The notes: generated by a model from the sequence alone, not told the origin. Shown: positions 46,210 through 55,591, counted from the first letter of the stretch. The stretch is DNA of 64,000 bases from Hydrogenophaga sp. (GCF_030656115.1 NZ_JAUSOO010000073.1:1-64000); one strand, 5' to 3'. Made by a program: numbers and translations.

Positions 46210-47292
46210 ATGGATCGTCGTTCCCTCATCAAAAACACCGGCATCGCCGGCGTCCTGGCCGCTGGCATTGCGCCGGCCGTGCATGCGCAAGCCGCGGTCC
46301 GCTGGCGCCTGACGTCCAGCTTCCCCAAATCGCTGCCGACCATCTTTGGCTCGGCCGAGAAGTTTTCGGAAACCGTCAAGGCCCTGTCGGGCGGCAAGTT
46401 CGAGGTGTCTGTGCACGCGGCCGGCGAGCTGGTGCCGGCCTTTGGCGTGGTCGATGCCATTCAGGGCAACACCGTCGAAATGGCGCAGACCGCGCCCTAC
46501 TACTTCACCGGCAAAGACCCCATCTTCGCGTTCGGCTGTGCCGTGCCCTTCGGCCTGACCGCGCGCCACATGGACGCCTGGATGGAGCACGGCAACGGCC
46601 GCAAGCTGATGGACGCGTTCTACGCCCACTACAACATCGCCTCCATGAGCAGCGGCAACACCGGCACCCAGATGGGCGGCTGGTACCGCAAAGAGATCAA
46701 GACCGTGGCCGACCTGAAGGGCCTGAAGATGCGCCTGGGCGGTGGCCTGTTTGGTGAAACCATGGCCAAGCTGGGCGTGGTGGCGCAAAACATGCCGGCC
46801 GGTGAGGTGTACCAGGCGCTGGAAAAAGGCACGCTGGACGCCACCGAATTTGTCGGTCCGTTCGACGACGAAAAGCTCGGCTTCAACAAGGTCGCGCCTT
46901 TTTATTACTACCCCGGCTGGTGGGAAGGCGGCGCCGAGCTGGAGTTCTTCATCAACAAGAAAGCTTTTGACGCCCTGTCGGCCGAGAACAAGGCCATCGT
47001 GCGGGCCGCCGGCGCCGTGGCCGCGCGCGACATGACCGCCAAGTACGACGCCCAGAACCCGATGGCCCTCAAGCGCCTGGTGGCCGCGGGCACCCAGCTC
47101 AAGCCATTCTCCAAGGACGTGATGGACGCAGGCTTCAAAGCCGCGATGTCGGTGTTTGCCGAGCACGAGGCCAAGTCGCCCGAGTTCAAGAAGATCCACC
47201 AGGACATGCGCGCTTTCCAGCGCGACCAGGTGCTGTGGAGCCGCTTCTCGGAGTGGCGCTACGACAGCTACATCGCCACAGCGAAAATCTGA
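46210..47292 (+). CDS. TRAP transporter substrate-binding protein, DctP family
   Basis: 360 residues. A Tat-like signal (MDRRSLIKNTG, cleavage after VHA at about 26) leads into a DctP-fold domain: WRLTSSFPKSLPTIFGSAEKFSETV, MRLGGGLFGETMAKLG and the dimer/ligand helix FINKKAFDALSAENKAIV. The small and large membrane genes (dctQ, dctM) are absent, so it is an orphan receptor. Similar monocarboxylate/2-oxoacid receptors exist (TakP-like), and its long C-terminal helices fit that type. The start is supported by CAGGAG upstream. It may take up the acid of the preceding cluster. Confidence 0.88.
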   Translation: MDRRSLIKNTGIAGVLAAGIAPAVHAQAAVRWRLTSSFPKSLPTIFGSAEKFSETVKALSGGKFEVSVHAAGELVPAFGVVDAIQGNTVEMAQTAPYYFTGKDPIFAFGCAVPFGLTARHMDAWMEHGNGRKLMDAFYAHYNIASMSSGNTGTQMGGWYRKEIKTVADLKGLKMRLGGGLFGETMAKLGVVAQNMPAGEVYQALEKGTLDATEFVGPFDDEKLGFNKVAPFYYYPGWWEGGAELEFFINKKAFDALSAENKAIVRAAGAVAARDMTAKYDAQNPMALKRLVAAGTQLKPFSKDVMDAGFKAAMSVFAEHEAKSPEFKKIHQDMRAFQRDQVLWSRFSEWRYDSYIATAKI

Positions 47293-47314
47293 ACGCCCAG
47301 GCCTGTGCTGGGCT

Positions 47315-47342
47315 GACAAAGCCGCCTGCAGGCGGCTTTGTC
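47315..47342. terminator. bidirectional terminator between convergent genes
   Basis: A perfect 12-bp stem (47315-47326 with 47331-47342), loop TGCA, placed between the stop of the TRAP receptor (+) and the stop of the GntP gene (-). T-rich on the right arm and A-rich on the left, so it can act on both strands. Confidence 0.88.
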
Positions 47343-47359
47343 GTGTCTGGTTGCGCGGC

Positions 47360-48811
47360 TCAGAACGAGCCCAGGGCGCTGCCCAGCACCACCACCGCCA
47401 CCAAAGCCAGCACCGGAATGGCCACGGCGACCACAAAAATGTCGGCGTAGGCCTGGCGGTGGTTCAATCCGCAAATGCCCAGCAGCGTGATGACGGCGCC
47501 GTTGTGCGGCAGGGCGTCCAGCCCACCGGTGGCGATGGCGGTCACGCGGTGCAGCAGGTCGGGCGCAATGCCGGCGGCCTGGCCCATGGTCAGCCAGGTC
47601 TCGCCCAGGGTTTGCAGGGCAATGCTCATGCCGCCCGAGGCCGAACCCGTGATGCCCGCCAGAATGTTCACCGCGATCGACACCGACACCAGCGGGTTGC
47701 CCGGCGCAATGCCCAGCACCGCATCGCGGATGAGGGCAAAGCCCGCCAGCGACGCGATGACCGCCCCAAAACCCACCTGCGACGCGGTGTTCAGCAAGGG
47801 CAGCACCGAGCCGCTGGCGCCTTGCTCCAGCGTGCGGCTCAGGTGCGGCAGGTGCGGGCGCTGCAGCAGCACCAGCAACACAATGGCCGCTGCCAGCGCG
47901 GCAATCACGGCCCAGATGCCGCGCACGTTGCCAATGGCCGTGGCGCCAAAGCGCGGCTCGGCCAGGTAAGACGTGTCCAGTGCGGGCAGCAGCCAGGTGG
48001 CCAGCAGGTAGTTCAGCGCAATCACCAGCACCACCGGCGCGATGGCGCGCGCAAAGGCGCGGCCGTTGAAGTCGGTGTGGGATGCGGCTGTGGGGGGTGA
48101 GGCTGAGGCTGAGGCTGGTGCAGCCGAAGCCGAAGCCGGGTCGCTCAACACGGCGGGCTCGTCGTGCTCGCCGTAGCCTTCACCGCGCGCCGTGGCAGCG
48201 CCTGCGCGGCGCACCAGCCACAGCGTGCCCAGCACCAGCATCACCGTGCCACCGATCAGGCCCAGGCCCGGCGCGGCAAACGGCGTGGTGCCGAAGTAAG
48301 GCATGGGAATGGCGTTTTGTATGGCTGGCGTGCCGGGCAGCGCCGTCATGGTGAAGGTGAAGGCGCCCAGCGCAATGGTGGCGGGGATCAGCCGCTTGGG
48401 CAGGTCGGCCTGGCGAAACAGCGCCGCCGCAATGGGGTACACCGCAAACGCCACCACAAACAGCGACACACCGCCGTAGGTGAGCACCGCACAGGCCAGC
48501 ACCACCGCCAGAATGGCGCGCTGCGCCCCCAGCCAGGCCACGATGGCGTGCGCAATCACGCGCGCCGCGCCCGAGGCTTCCATGAGCTTGCCAAACACCG
48601 CGCCCAGCAGAAACAGCGGAAAGAACGCAATCACAAAACCGCCCAGCGCCGGCATGAACACCTGCGTGTAGCTGGCCAGCAGCGGTGCCTGCGGGCTGAA
48701 CAGCGTGGCCAGCAGCGCCATGATCGGCGCCAGCAGCAACACACTCACGCCCCGGTAGGCCAGCGCCATCAGCAGCACCAGCGCCAACACAATGCCTGCA
48801 ATGCTGGTCAT
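47360..48811 (-). CDS. GntP-family permease
   Basis: 483 residues with about twelve or thirteen membrane segments. MALLATLFSPQAPLL, GVSLFVVAFAVYPIAAALF and GITGSASGGMSIAL are typical of gluconate/hydroxybutyrate-type permeases. A cytoplasmic linker near residues 230-260 is low-complexity (SDPASASAAPASASASPP), matching a GAGGCT hexamer repeat at 48099-48118 in the DNA. Its ATG overlaps the stop of the patatin gene upstream. The substrate is an organic anion such as gluconate or 3-hydroxybutyrate; the sequence does not decide. Confidence 0.85.
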   Translation of the reverse strand: MTSIAGIVLALVLLMALAYRGVSVLLLAPIMALLATLFSPQAPLLASYTQVFMPALGGFVIAFFPLFLLGAVFGKLMEASGAARVIAHAIVAWLGAQRAILAVVLACAVLTYGGVSLFVVAFAVYPIAAALFRQADLPKRLIPATIALGAFTFTMTALPGTPAIQNAIPMPYFGTTPFAAPGLGLIGGTVMLVLGTLWLVRRAGAATARGEGYGEHDEPAVLSDPASASAAPASASASPPTAASHTDFNGRAFARAIAPVVLVIALNYLLATWLLPALDTSYLAEPRFGATAIGNVRGIWAVIAALAAAIVLLVLLQRPHLPHLSRTLEQGASGSVLPLLNTASQVGFGAVIASLAGFALIRDAVLGIAPGNPLVSVSIAVNILAGITGSASGGMSIALQTLGETWLTMGQAAGIAPDLLHRVTAIATGGLDALPHNGAVITLLGICGLNHRQAYADIFVVAVAIPVLALVAVVVLGSALGSF

Positions 48812-49911
48812 GGCGCGAGCACCTGTGCCAGGTCCCAACTGCTGCGCTGGCCCATGTCGGCACCGTGTTGTTCCAGCCACTGCCCGGCTGCGGTGCGGCC
48901 CAGGTCGTGCAACTGCAGCAGAAACTTCCACTGCGTGTTGTTCTTGCTCGCTGCGCCCAGGGTGCTCAGCGAGGCGCCGCCGTCGATCAGGTGCACGCGC
49001 AGCGCCTCCACGCGCTGAAACAGCGGGTTGCGGTACTGGTGGCCGGGCCGGCCTTCGTCTTCAATCAGCTGCTTGAGCAGCGCAATCGAGCGCAGCTCTT
49101 TCAGCAGGCTGGCGTTGAACGTCACTTCGCTGATGCGATCCAGAATGTCGCTGGCCCGGGTGGGCAGATCGGCGCGCTCGATCGGGTTGATCTGCACCAG
49201 CAGCAGGTCGTCGGCCGCGCTTTGTTCAATCAGCGGCATCAGCGACGGGTTGCCCGCGTAGCCCCCGTCCCAGTAGGCTTCGCCGTCAATCTCCACCGCC
49301 TGAAACAGCAGCGGCAGGCAGGCCGACGCCAGCACCATGTCGGGCGTGAGGCCTTGCTGGTCAAACACCTTCAGCGCGCCGGTGCGCACCTGCGTGGCCG
49401 CAATGAACAGCTGCGTTTTGTCGCAGCGGCACACGCGCTCGAAGTCCACCGTGTCCAGCAAAATCTGGCGCAGCGGGTTCAGGTTGAGCGGGTTCAGCTG
49501 GTAGGGCGACAGCTGGCTGCCCAGCGCGCTGGCGGCCTGTTGCCAGGGCTCCACCCACGGGGCCATCCAGGCGGTGGCCGAGCCCATCAGCCCACCCAGG
49601 GGGCTGCTTTGAATGTGGTGAAACGGCGACAGCTCGGCCACCCGTTGCCAGAAGTGGCGCAAGGTGGCGCGTGCGCCCTCGCGCCCGCCGTCCATCAGGC
49701 CCGCCGCCAGCGCCACCGCGTTCATGGCCCCCGCGCTGGTGCCGCTCACGGCCGCGATTTCCAGCCATTCTTCTTCCAGCAGGCGGTCGAGCACGCCCCA
49801 GGTAAACGCGCCGTGCGAGCCACCGCCTTGCAGGGCCAGGTCCAGTTGCAGTTTGGCGTCGGCCGCGCGGGCGGGGGCGTTTGGGGTGCGTGGGCGGTTG
49901 GGGCGTGTCAT
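48808..49911 (-). CDS. patatin-like phospholipase
   Basis: 367 residues. The oxyanion loop GGGSHGAFTWG (29-39), nucleophile Ser59 in GTSAG and the catalytic Asp in DGG (YWDGGYAG) are present. It is a Ser-Asp dyad lipid acyl hydrolase without signal peptide. Such proteins act on membrane lipids or, in some bacteria, on polyhydroxybutyrate granules. A four-base overlap with the GntP gene suggests coupled production. A 213-base gap with a CCTTCCCCC/GGGGGAAGG hairpin (50027-50047) separates it from the ABC genes upstream. Confidence 0.88.
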   Translation of the reverse strand: MTRPNRPRTPNAPARAADAKLQLDLALQGGGSHGAFTWGVLDRLLEEEWLEIAAVSGTSAGAMNAVALAAGLMDGGREGARATLRHFWQRVAELSPFHHIQSSPLGGLMGSATAWMAPWVEPWQQAASALGSQLSPYQLNPLNLNPLRQILLDTVDFERVCRCDKTQLFIAATQVRTGALKVFDQQGLTPDMVLASACLPLLFQAVEIDGEAYWDGGYAGNPSLMPLIEQSAADDLLLVQINPIERADLPTRASDILDRISEVTFNASLLKELRSIALLKQLIEDEGRPGHQYRNPLFQRVEALRVHLIDGGASLSTLGAASKNNTQWKFLLQLHDLGRTAAGQWLEQHGADMGQRSSWDLAQVLAP

Positions 49912-50026
49912 GGGCGGTGGTTCTGCGGAAATCGGGAGCAGGTTCTATTGTGCGTTGCAGCATATGGCACTGCCAAGGGGCCCGGTCGAGTCCAACGGCT
50001 GTGGGCGCGGAGAGCCCCCATCCCAG

Positions 50027-50047
50027 CCTTCCCCCAGAGGGGGAAGG
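50027..50047. repeat. intergenic hairpin
   Basis: Perfect 9-bp stem CCTTCCCCC / GGGGGAAGG with loop AGA, between the ATPase gene (stop 50125) and the patatin gene (start 49911) on the minus strand. It is not followed by a T-run on the minus strand, so it may be a repeat or an mRNA-processing site rather than a terminator. Confidence 0.5.
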
Positions 50048-50124
50048 AGCTGATACGGGGCCGCCAGCGGGGGACGGGGCTGATGCGGGGTTCCCGTGGG
50101 GAACGGGCCCCGCACCGTCGATGC

Positions 50125-50850
50125 TCAGAGGGTGCGGCCTTCGCCCGCTTCTTCCACCGTCTGGCCGTCGCGGATGTGGTAGATCCGCTTGAAGGTGGGA
50201 ATGATCTTCTCGTCGTGCGTCACCACGATGATGGCCGTTTGCGCGTGTTGCGCCATCTGGTTCAGGATGCGCATCACGCCCAGCGCGCGTTCGCTGTCCA
50301 GCGGGGCGGTGGGCTCGTCGGCCAAGATCACCGGCGGCTTGTTGGCCAGCGCCCGCGCAATCGACACGCGCTGCTGCTCGCCACCCGACAGCTGCGAGGG
50401 CTCGGCGCGGGCGCGGTGCTGCACGTCCAGCGCGGTCAGCAATTCCAGCGCACGCGCACGCGCCTTGGCGTTCGGCATGCCAGCCAGCATGGGCAACAGC
50501 GCCACGTTGTCGGTCACGTCCAGAAACGGAATCAGGTACGGCGCCTGGAACACGAAGCCAATGCGGTCGCGCCGCAGTTCGCGCAGGTCTTTCACTTTCC
50601 AGCCGTTGTCGTAAATCACGTCGCTGCCCAGCCTCATCCTGCCGCTGGTGGGTTCGATGATCGCGCCCAGGCATTTCAGCAGCGTGCTCTTGCCCGAGCC
50701 CGACGGCCCCACCAGCCCCACCACCTCGCCGGGGGCCACCTGCATGTTGACGTGTTTGAGCGCTTCCACGGCGGTGTCGCCGTGGCCGTAGACCTTGCGC
50801 AGGCCTTCAATCAAGATGCCGCCTGGTGTGTGTGTGTTCATCGCGTTCAT
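50125..50850 (-). CDS. ABC exporter ATPase, LolD/MacB type
   Basis: 241 residues. Walker A GPSGSGKST, the signature LSGGEQQR, Walker B VILADEP and GFVFQAPYLIPF (Q-loop) are typical of the MacB/LolD family. It is the last gene of a four-gene operon (tetR, hlyD, ftsX, ATPase) whose members overlap by four bases. It energises the FtsX-type permease encoded directly upstream. Confidence 0.92.
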   Translation of the reverse strand: MNAMNTHTPGGILIEGLRKVYGHGDTAVEALKHVNMQVAPGEVVGLVGPSGSGKSTLLKCLGAIIEPTSGRMRLGSDVIYDNGWKVKDLRELRRDRIGFVFQAPYLIPFLDVTDNVALLPMLAGMPNAKARARALELLTALDVQHRARAEPSQLSGGEQQRVSIARALANKPPVILADEPTAPLDSERALGVMRILNQMAQHAQTAIIVVTHDEKIIPTFKRIYHIRDGQTVEEAGEGRTL

Positions 50851-52037
50851 CCAATCGCCGCGCCGGGGTCCACCTTCAGCGCCACCCGTATCGCCAGCGT
50901 GCTGGCCAGCGCGCAGATCACCAGCGTGACCAGCAGGCCGGTCACCGCGTCGCCTGGCAGCAGCAGCACAAATTTGGGAAACGCGGGCGCCCAGAATGTG
51001 GCCGCCACCTTGCCCACCGCGAAGCCGATCAGGCCCAGGCCCAACGCCTGCTGCAGGATCATCCCGGCGATGGTGCGGTCGCGCGTGCCGATGAGCTTGA
51101 GCACCGCAATTTCGCGCAGCTTGCCCATGGTCATGGTGTAGATGATGAAGGCCACAATCGCCGCGCTCACGATGGCCAAAATCACCAGAAACATGCCGAT
51201 CTGCTTGGCCGAATTGGCGATGAGCTTCACCACCAAAATGTCTTCCATGCCGTCGCGGGTGTACACGCTCAGGTGCTTCCAGCGCCGGATGGGTTCGGCC
51301 ACCTGCTCGGGCGTGAAGCCCGGCGCGATCTGCACCAGCACCGCGTTCACGCTGCGGCTGCTGGTCTGCAGGCCTTGCACCGCCTCCAGCAGCCCGGGGC
51401 TGCCCGGGCGGTTGAAGGCCGGGTTGGCAGCGGTGCGGGCGCGGTCGTTCACGATGGCGTCGTTGTCTTTCAAAAACTGCGTTTCCTGCGCGTCTTTCAG
51501 CGGCACGAACAGCATCGGGTCGCCGCCCGACGACACCATGCGCCGCGTCAGCCCCACCACCGTGTAGTCGTGCCGGCGGATGCGCACCACATCGCCCAGC
51601 GCAAAGCCGGTTTTCACATCGGCCACCGCCTCAAAGTGGTTGCGCGTGTGGTGCCGCCCAGCCACCAGGTAGCCCGGCGCGCCGGGCATGCCGGGCTCCA
51701 TGCCGACCACCATCACGCGGTTTTCGCGGCCCTTGTGCGCCACCTGCATGGTGAAGTAGGTCACGTTGGCCGCAGCACCCACACCGGGCATGCCGCGCAC
51801 GCTGCGCACCACGTCGTCCTTGATGCTCGACGACTCGGCGTAAGGCCCCTGCGTGTCTTGCTGCACCACCCACAGGTCGGCGCGGCTGTTGCTCAGCAGC
51901 GCGTGCGCGTCGTCCACCATGCCCCGGTACACACCGGCCATGGTCAGCGTCACGCCAATCAGCAGTCCCAGGCCCAGCCCGGTCAGCACGTACTTGCTCC
52001 AGCCGTGCAGAATGTCGCGCCCCGCCAGGCTGATCAC
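50847..52037 (-). CDS. FtsX/MacB-type ABC permease
   Basis: 396 residues from a GTG that overlaps the adaptor stop (GTGA). One membrane segment near the N-terminus (residues 12-33), a large periplasmic domain, then three membrane segments in the last 130 residues form the usual MacB/FtsX four-helix layout. The mechanotransmission-type loop MGKLREIAVLKLIGTRDRTI follows the second segment. With the ATPase and the HlyD-type adaptor it forms a MacAB-like exporter; no outer-membrane channel gene is near. Confidence 0.88.
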   Translation of the reverse strand: MISLAGRDILHGWSKYVLTGLGLGLLIGVTLTMAGVYRGMVDDAHALLSNSRADLWVVQQDTQGPYAESSSIKDDVVRSVRGMPGVGAAANVTYFTMQVAHKGRENRVMVVGMEPGMPGAPGYLVAGRHHTRNHFEAVADVKTGFALGDVVRIRRHDYTVVGLTRRMVSSGGDPMLFVPLKDAQETQFLKDNDAIVNDRARTAANPAFNRPGSPGLLEAVQGLQTSSRSVNAVLVQIAPGFTPEQVAEPIRRWKHLSVYTRDGMEDILVVKLIANSAKQIGMFLVILAIVSAAIVAFIIYTMTMGKLREIAVLKLIGTRDRTIAGMILQQALGLGLIGFAVGKVAATFWAPAFPKFVLLLPGDAVTGLLVTLVICALASTLAIRVALKVDPGAAIG

Positions 52038-53242
52038 TTGGCGCCTCCGGCGGGCACCAGTGGGTCCACCACCGCAATACGGGCCTTGGCTTTCAGCGCG
52101 CTCTGGCTGTACAGCACCACCGTGTCGCCCTCGTTCAGGCCTCCTTTTGGCGGGCCCAGCACCTGCACCGAGCCGTCCAGCCCCTGTGCGCCCAGCGTCA
52201 CCGGCACAAAAGCCAGGCCACCGTCGGCCAGCCGCCACACGCCGGTTTGGCCAGCGTGCTGCACCACCGCCGCGTTGGGCAGCAGCAGGCTCGGCGCGGT
52301 GGCGGGCAGGGCCAGCGTCACCTCGGCCATTTCTCCCACAGACACGCCAGCGGGCAGCGCGTCAAACGCCACCATCGCCAGCCGCTCTTCGGTCACGCTG
52401 TCGGCCAACAGCTCCACCCGCGCCACCGTGCCCGCCAGCGTCTCGCCCGGACGCGAGCGCAGCGCGATGCGCGCCGCCAGCCCCGGTGCCAGCCCGGCGG
52501 AGCGGCCCTGGTCCACCCGCAGTTTTATCCACAAGCTGGCCGGGTCCACCAGGCGCAACACCGCCTGACCCGCCACCACCGTGCTGCCCGCCTCGGCCTC
52601 GCGCGTGGTCACCACTGCAAGGGCTGGGGCCACCAGTTTCAAGCGGCCACGCTGCTGCACCAGCGCCGCGCGCTCGGCCTGCAGCCGGGTGGCGTCTTGC
52701 GCGCTGCCGCTCAGGTTGGCCTGCGCCGCCTGCACGCCCGCGCTGGCCGAAGCCACCTCTTGCGTGCGTGCTTCCAAAGCGCCCGCGCTGATGAAGTTCT
52801 GGTTCGCCAGGTCTTGGTTGCGCTTGAAGTTGGCCGCCGCCAGCGCACGCCGCGCCTGCGCATCGGTCAGTTGCGCCGCTGCCGCTTGCTGTGTGCTTTT
52901 CGCCCGCGCCATCGCAGCGTCCAGCGCGGCAATGCGCTGGTCCAGGTCCACCGGGTCCATCTCGGCCAGCGGCTGGCCGGGCTGCACCGTGTCGCCCACG
53001 TCCACCTGCACCGCGCGCACCCGCCCGGCCACCGTCGGCCCCACCATCCAGCTGCGCTGCGCTTCCACCTGGCCAATGCCAAAAATCTCGGGGCTCACGC
53101 TGCCAGTGCCCACCCGCGTGGTTTGCACTTTGATAGGCGCCAGCGGCCCGGTGCGCAGTGCCACATAGGCCAGCGCGGCCACCAGCGCCAGCGCCAAGCC
53201 GCCCAGCAACAGGCGGCGGGTGTTTGGGGGTTTCATCGTCAT
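52034..53242 (-). CDS. HlyD/MacA-type periplasmic adaptor
   Basis: 402 residues. One N-terminal membrane anchor (residues 10-30) is followed by a lipoyl-like domain split by a helical hairpin (about 90-190, rich in Ala/Gln heptads) and a beta-barrel. The segment VEAQRSWMVGPTVAGRVRAVQVDVGDTVQPGQPLAEMD is the lipoyl half-motif. The ATG at 53242 overlaps the TetR stop (ATGA). It should link the FtsX permease to an outer-membrane channel. Confidence 0.88.
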   Translation of the reverse strand: MTMKPPNTRRLLLGGLALALVAALAYVALRTGPLAPIKVQTTRVGTGSVSPEIFGIGQVEAQRSWMVGPTVAGRVRAVQVDVGDTVQPGQPLAEMDPVDLDQRIAALDAAMARAKSTQQAAAAQLTDAQARRALAAANFKRNQDLANQNFISAGALEARTQEVASASAGVQAAQANLSGSAQDATRLQAERAALVQQRGRLKLVAPALAVVTTREAEAGSTVVAGQAVLRLVDPASLWIKLRVDQGRSAGLAPGLAARIALRSRPGETLAGTVARVELLADSVTEERLAMVAFDALPAGVSVGEMAEVTLALPATAPSLLLPNAAVVQHAGQTGVWRLADGGLAFVPVTLGAQGLDGSVQVLGPPKGGLNEGDTVVLYSQSALKAKARIAVVDPLVPAGGAK

Positions 53243-53856
53243 GGGGTTTCCTGGGTGGCGCAAGGTGCCGACATCGCTTGTTGTAAAAGTTGGTATACGC
53301 CCGGCGCCTGCTGCCGCATGGCGCCCACCTGGCCGCTCAGCAGCGACTGCATCACCAGCCCCTGCACCGAGCCAATGAACAGCACCGCTGCGGCTTGCAG
53401 GTCGGTGCCGGGTTGCAGGGCCTGCTGGTCTTGCGCCTGTTGCAGCAAGCGCATCAACAGCAACCGGTAGTCGCGCATCAGACCGCGCACCCGCGCCTTC
53501 AGTGGGGTGTCGTGCGGCTGCTGCAGTTCTTGAAAAATCAGGCGCGGCACGCCCGGGTGTTCCACCACAAAGTCCACATGCGCCATGAACACCGCACGCA
53601 GCGCTGGCAAGGGTGCGGCGTGGGCGGCAGCGGCGGCCTGCAAGCGGTGCAGCAAGGTGCGGTGCGCGTGGTCAATCACCGCCAGCCAAATGGCTTCTTT
53701 GCTGTCAAAGTGCCGAAACACCGCGCCTTGTGTGATGCCCACCACCTGCGCCAGCTCGGCGGTGGTCACGGTGGCGGGGCTGCGCTCGGCAGCCAGCGCC
53801 AGCGCGGCCGCCACCAGAGCGGCCTGGCGGGTTTCGGTGGGCTGTTTGGACAACAT
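53239..53856 (-). CDS. TetR-family regulator
   Basis: 205 residues. The helix-turn-helix near residues 30-60 reads VTTAELAQVVGITQGAVFRHFDSKEAIW. The C-terminal ligand domain is not assignable to one effector. It is the first gene of the exporter operon. A GTAATT-CAAC-AATTAC palindrome lies ten bases before its start, so it probably represses its own operon until a drug-like ligand binds. Confidence 0.88.
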   Translation of the reverse strand: MLSKQPTETRQAALVAAALALAAERSPATVTTAELAQVVGITQGAVFRHFDSKEAIWLAVIDHAHRTLLHRLQAAAAAHAAPLPALRAVFMAHVDFVVEHPGVPRLIFQELQQPHDTPLKARVRGLMRDYRLLLMRLLQQAQDQQALQPGTDLQAAAVLFIGSVQGLVMQSLLSGQVGAMRQQAPGVYQLLQQAMSAPCATQETP

Positions 53857-53866
53857 GGCCCTAAAT

Positions 53867-53882
53867 GTAATTCAACAATTAC
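53867..53882. promoter_or_regulatory. putative TetR operator
   Basis: GTAATT-CAAC-AATTAC, a perfect 6+6 palindrome in the AT-rich leader of the tetR-exporter operon, ten bases from the TetR start. Confidence 0.6.
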
Positions 53883-53947
53883 TTATATTCAAGCCGTGTC
53901 CCTGCTTTCACCCCTGGCCTTGCGGCACTGGGGCTGCGCTCAGCGGC

Positions 53948-55486
53948 TCACTGCCCCTGGCCCAGGGCGAAGCCCTTCACGCCGTCGAAGGTGCAGAGGT
54001 TTTCGGTCTTGATCACGTCCACCCCGGCGTCGGTCAGCGCACCCAGCAAGTGGACGATGTCGCGCTGCGCCACCTCGCCGCTGTCGGTGCCCGCTGCGAA
54101 GCGGCAGCGCCAGTGGTCGGTGCAGAAAGTTTCGGGGAAACCGCCCGGCCACACCTTCACGCCCCGGTTGGTGATCATTTGCAGTTGCAGCGCGGCGGTG
54201 TCGCTGGCCTTGAGCTGCACCGCCAGATCGTCGGCGCTCAGAGCCGACTGGTGCACAAACACATCCACCCCCACCAGCGCTTTTCTGGCGGTGGGCGCGC
54301 GCACATACAGCGGCTTGGCCGCCTGTTCGGCGCGCGGCGCCGGCGCTTGGTAGCGCACCGGCTTGAACTTCTCGGGCAAACGGCCCAGGCGCTCGATGAT
54401 CGCGTCGGCAAAGTCCATGCTGCCAAACGGCAGCGGCAGGCCCGCCTTGGCGCTGCCCGCGCGTTGCAGGTCGGCGGTGAACACGCCGTCTTCCAGCGTG
54501 CACAGCCAAGCGTTGTGAATTTTGGCCGCCACCTCGGGCTGGCCAATGTGCACCAGCATCATCACCGCGCCCAGCAGCAGGCCGCTGGGGTTGGCAATGC
54601 CTTGGCCCGCAATGTCGGGCGCGCTGCCGTGAATGGCCTCGAACATCGCCACGTGTTCGCCAATGTTGGCGCTGCCCGCCAGACCCACGCTGCCGGTCAT
54701 CTCGGCGGCGATGTCACTGATGATGTCGCCGTACAGGTTGGCCGTGACGATCACATCAAACAGCTCGGGCCGGGTGGCCAGGCGCGCCGCACCGATGTCG
54801 ATGATCATGTGGTCCGCTGCTATCTCGGGGTATTCCACGCGAATCTCGTCGAACACCTGATGAAACAGGCCATCGGTCAGCTTCATGATGTTGTCTTTGG
54901 TCATGCAAGTGACCTTCTTGCGCCCGTTGGCCCGCGCGTATTCAAACGCGTAACGCACGATTTTTTCGCAGCCTGGGCGCGTGATCAGCTTCAGGCACTG
55001 GAATACCTCGTCGGTCTGGCGGTGCTCAATGCCGCCGTACAGGTCTTCCTCGTTCTCGCGCACGATCACCAGGTTCAGCTTGGGGTGCTTGGTGGCCACG
55101 AACGGGCTGTAGCTCACACAGGGCCGCACATTCGCGTACAGGCCCAGCGTTTTGCGGATGGTCACGTTCAGGCTCTTGTAGCCGCCGCCGCTGGGTGTGG
55201 TGATGGGCGCCTTCAGAAACACCTGGGTGCGGCGCAGGCTCTCCCACGACTCGGGCGCAATGCCGCTGCTGTGGCCCGCTTGGTAGAGCTTTTCGCCAAT
55301 GTCGATGGTCTCGGGCGCAATGCGCGCACCCGCCGCCGCCAGCACCTTGAGCGTGGCGGCCATGATCTCCGGGCCAATGCCGTCGCCGTGCGCCACCGTG
55401 ATCGGCACCAAGGTGTCGGCTTGGTGGCTGGTGCCCGTGGCGTTCAAAGCGTCGGTGATCAGGTCTTTCGGGGTGTCGTTTTTCAT
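53948..55486 (-). CDS. icd: NADP-dependent isocitrate dehydrogenase, long form with C-terminal domain
   Basis: 512 residues. The core has VAHGDGIGPEIM, LNVTIRKTLGLYANVRPCVSY, LNLVIVRENEEDLYGGIEH and the Asp pair in NLYGDIISDIAAE. It decarboxylates isocitrate to 2-oxoglutarate in the TCA cycle. The last 170 residues (from about 340) form the additional C-terminal domain found in the long bacterial IDH class rather than in the E. coli-type enzyme. The ATG at 55486 is chosen because the upstream 17 residues are unconserved. It is divergent from the LysR gene at 55642, across an AT-rich, palindrome-bearing gap. Confidence 0.85.
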   Translation of the reverse strand: MKNDTPKDLITDALNATGTSHQADTLVPITVAHGDGIGPEIMAATLKVLAAAGARIAPETIDIGEKLYQAGHSSGIAPESWESLRRTQVFLKAPITTPSGGGYKSLNVTIRKTLGLYANVRPCVSYSPFVATKHPKLNLVIVRENEEDLYGGIEHRQTDEVFQCLKLITRPGCEKIVRYAFEYARANGRKKVTCMTKDNIMKLTDGLFHQVFDEIRVEYPEIAADHMIIDIGAARLATRPELFDVIVTANLYGDIISDIAAEMTGSVGLAGSANIGEHVAMFEAIHGSAPDIAGQGIANPSGLLLGAVMMLVHIGQPEVAAKIHNAWLCTLEDGVFTADLQRAGSAKAGLPLPFGSMDFADAIIERLGRLPEKFKPVRYQAPAPRAEQAAKPLYVRAPTARKALVGVDVFVHQSALSADDLAVQLKASDTAALQLQMITNRGVKVWPGGFPETFCTDHWRCRFAAGTDSGEVAQRDIVHLLGALTDAGVDVIKTENLCTFDGVKGFALGQGQ

Positions 55487-55563
55487 CGCATGTCCTGGGG
55501 TGTGTTGAAGGTGAGCGCACTGTAGGCAAACACACACATAAAGAAAAATACTTTGTTTTTATA

Positions 55564-55591
55564 AAATTCATAGGTATAAATCTATGAATTT
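55564..55591. promoter_or_regulatory. putative LysR operator (10-bp palindrome)
   Basis: AAATTCATAG / CTATGAATTT, perfect 10-bp arms with an 8-base spacer, in the most AT-rich stretch between the divergent icd and lysR genes. Size and form suit a LysR-type site, which may also control icd. Confidence 0.7.

Noticed and set aside
53948..55486. 3-isopropylmalate or tartrate dehydrogenase
   Set aside because: The IDH core together with the extra C-terminal 170 residues fits long-form isocitrate dehydrogenase better.
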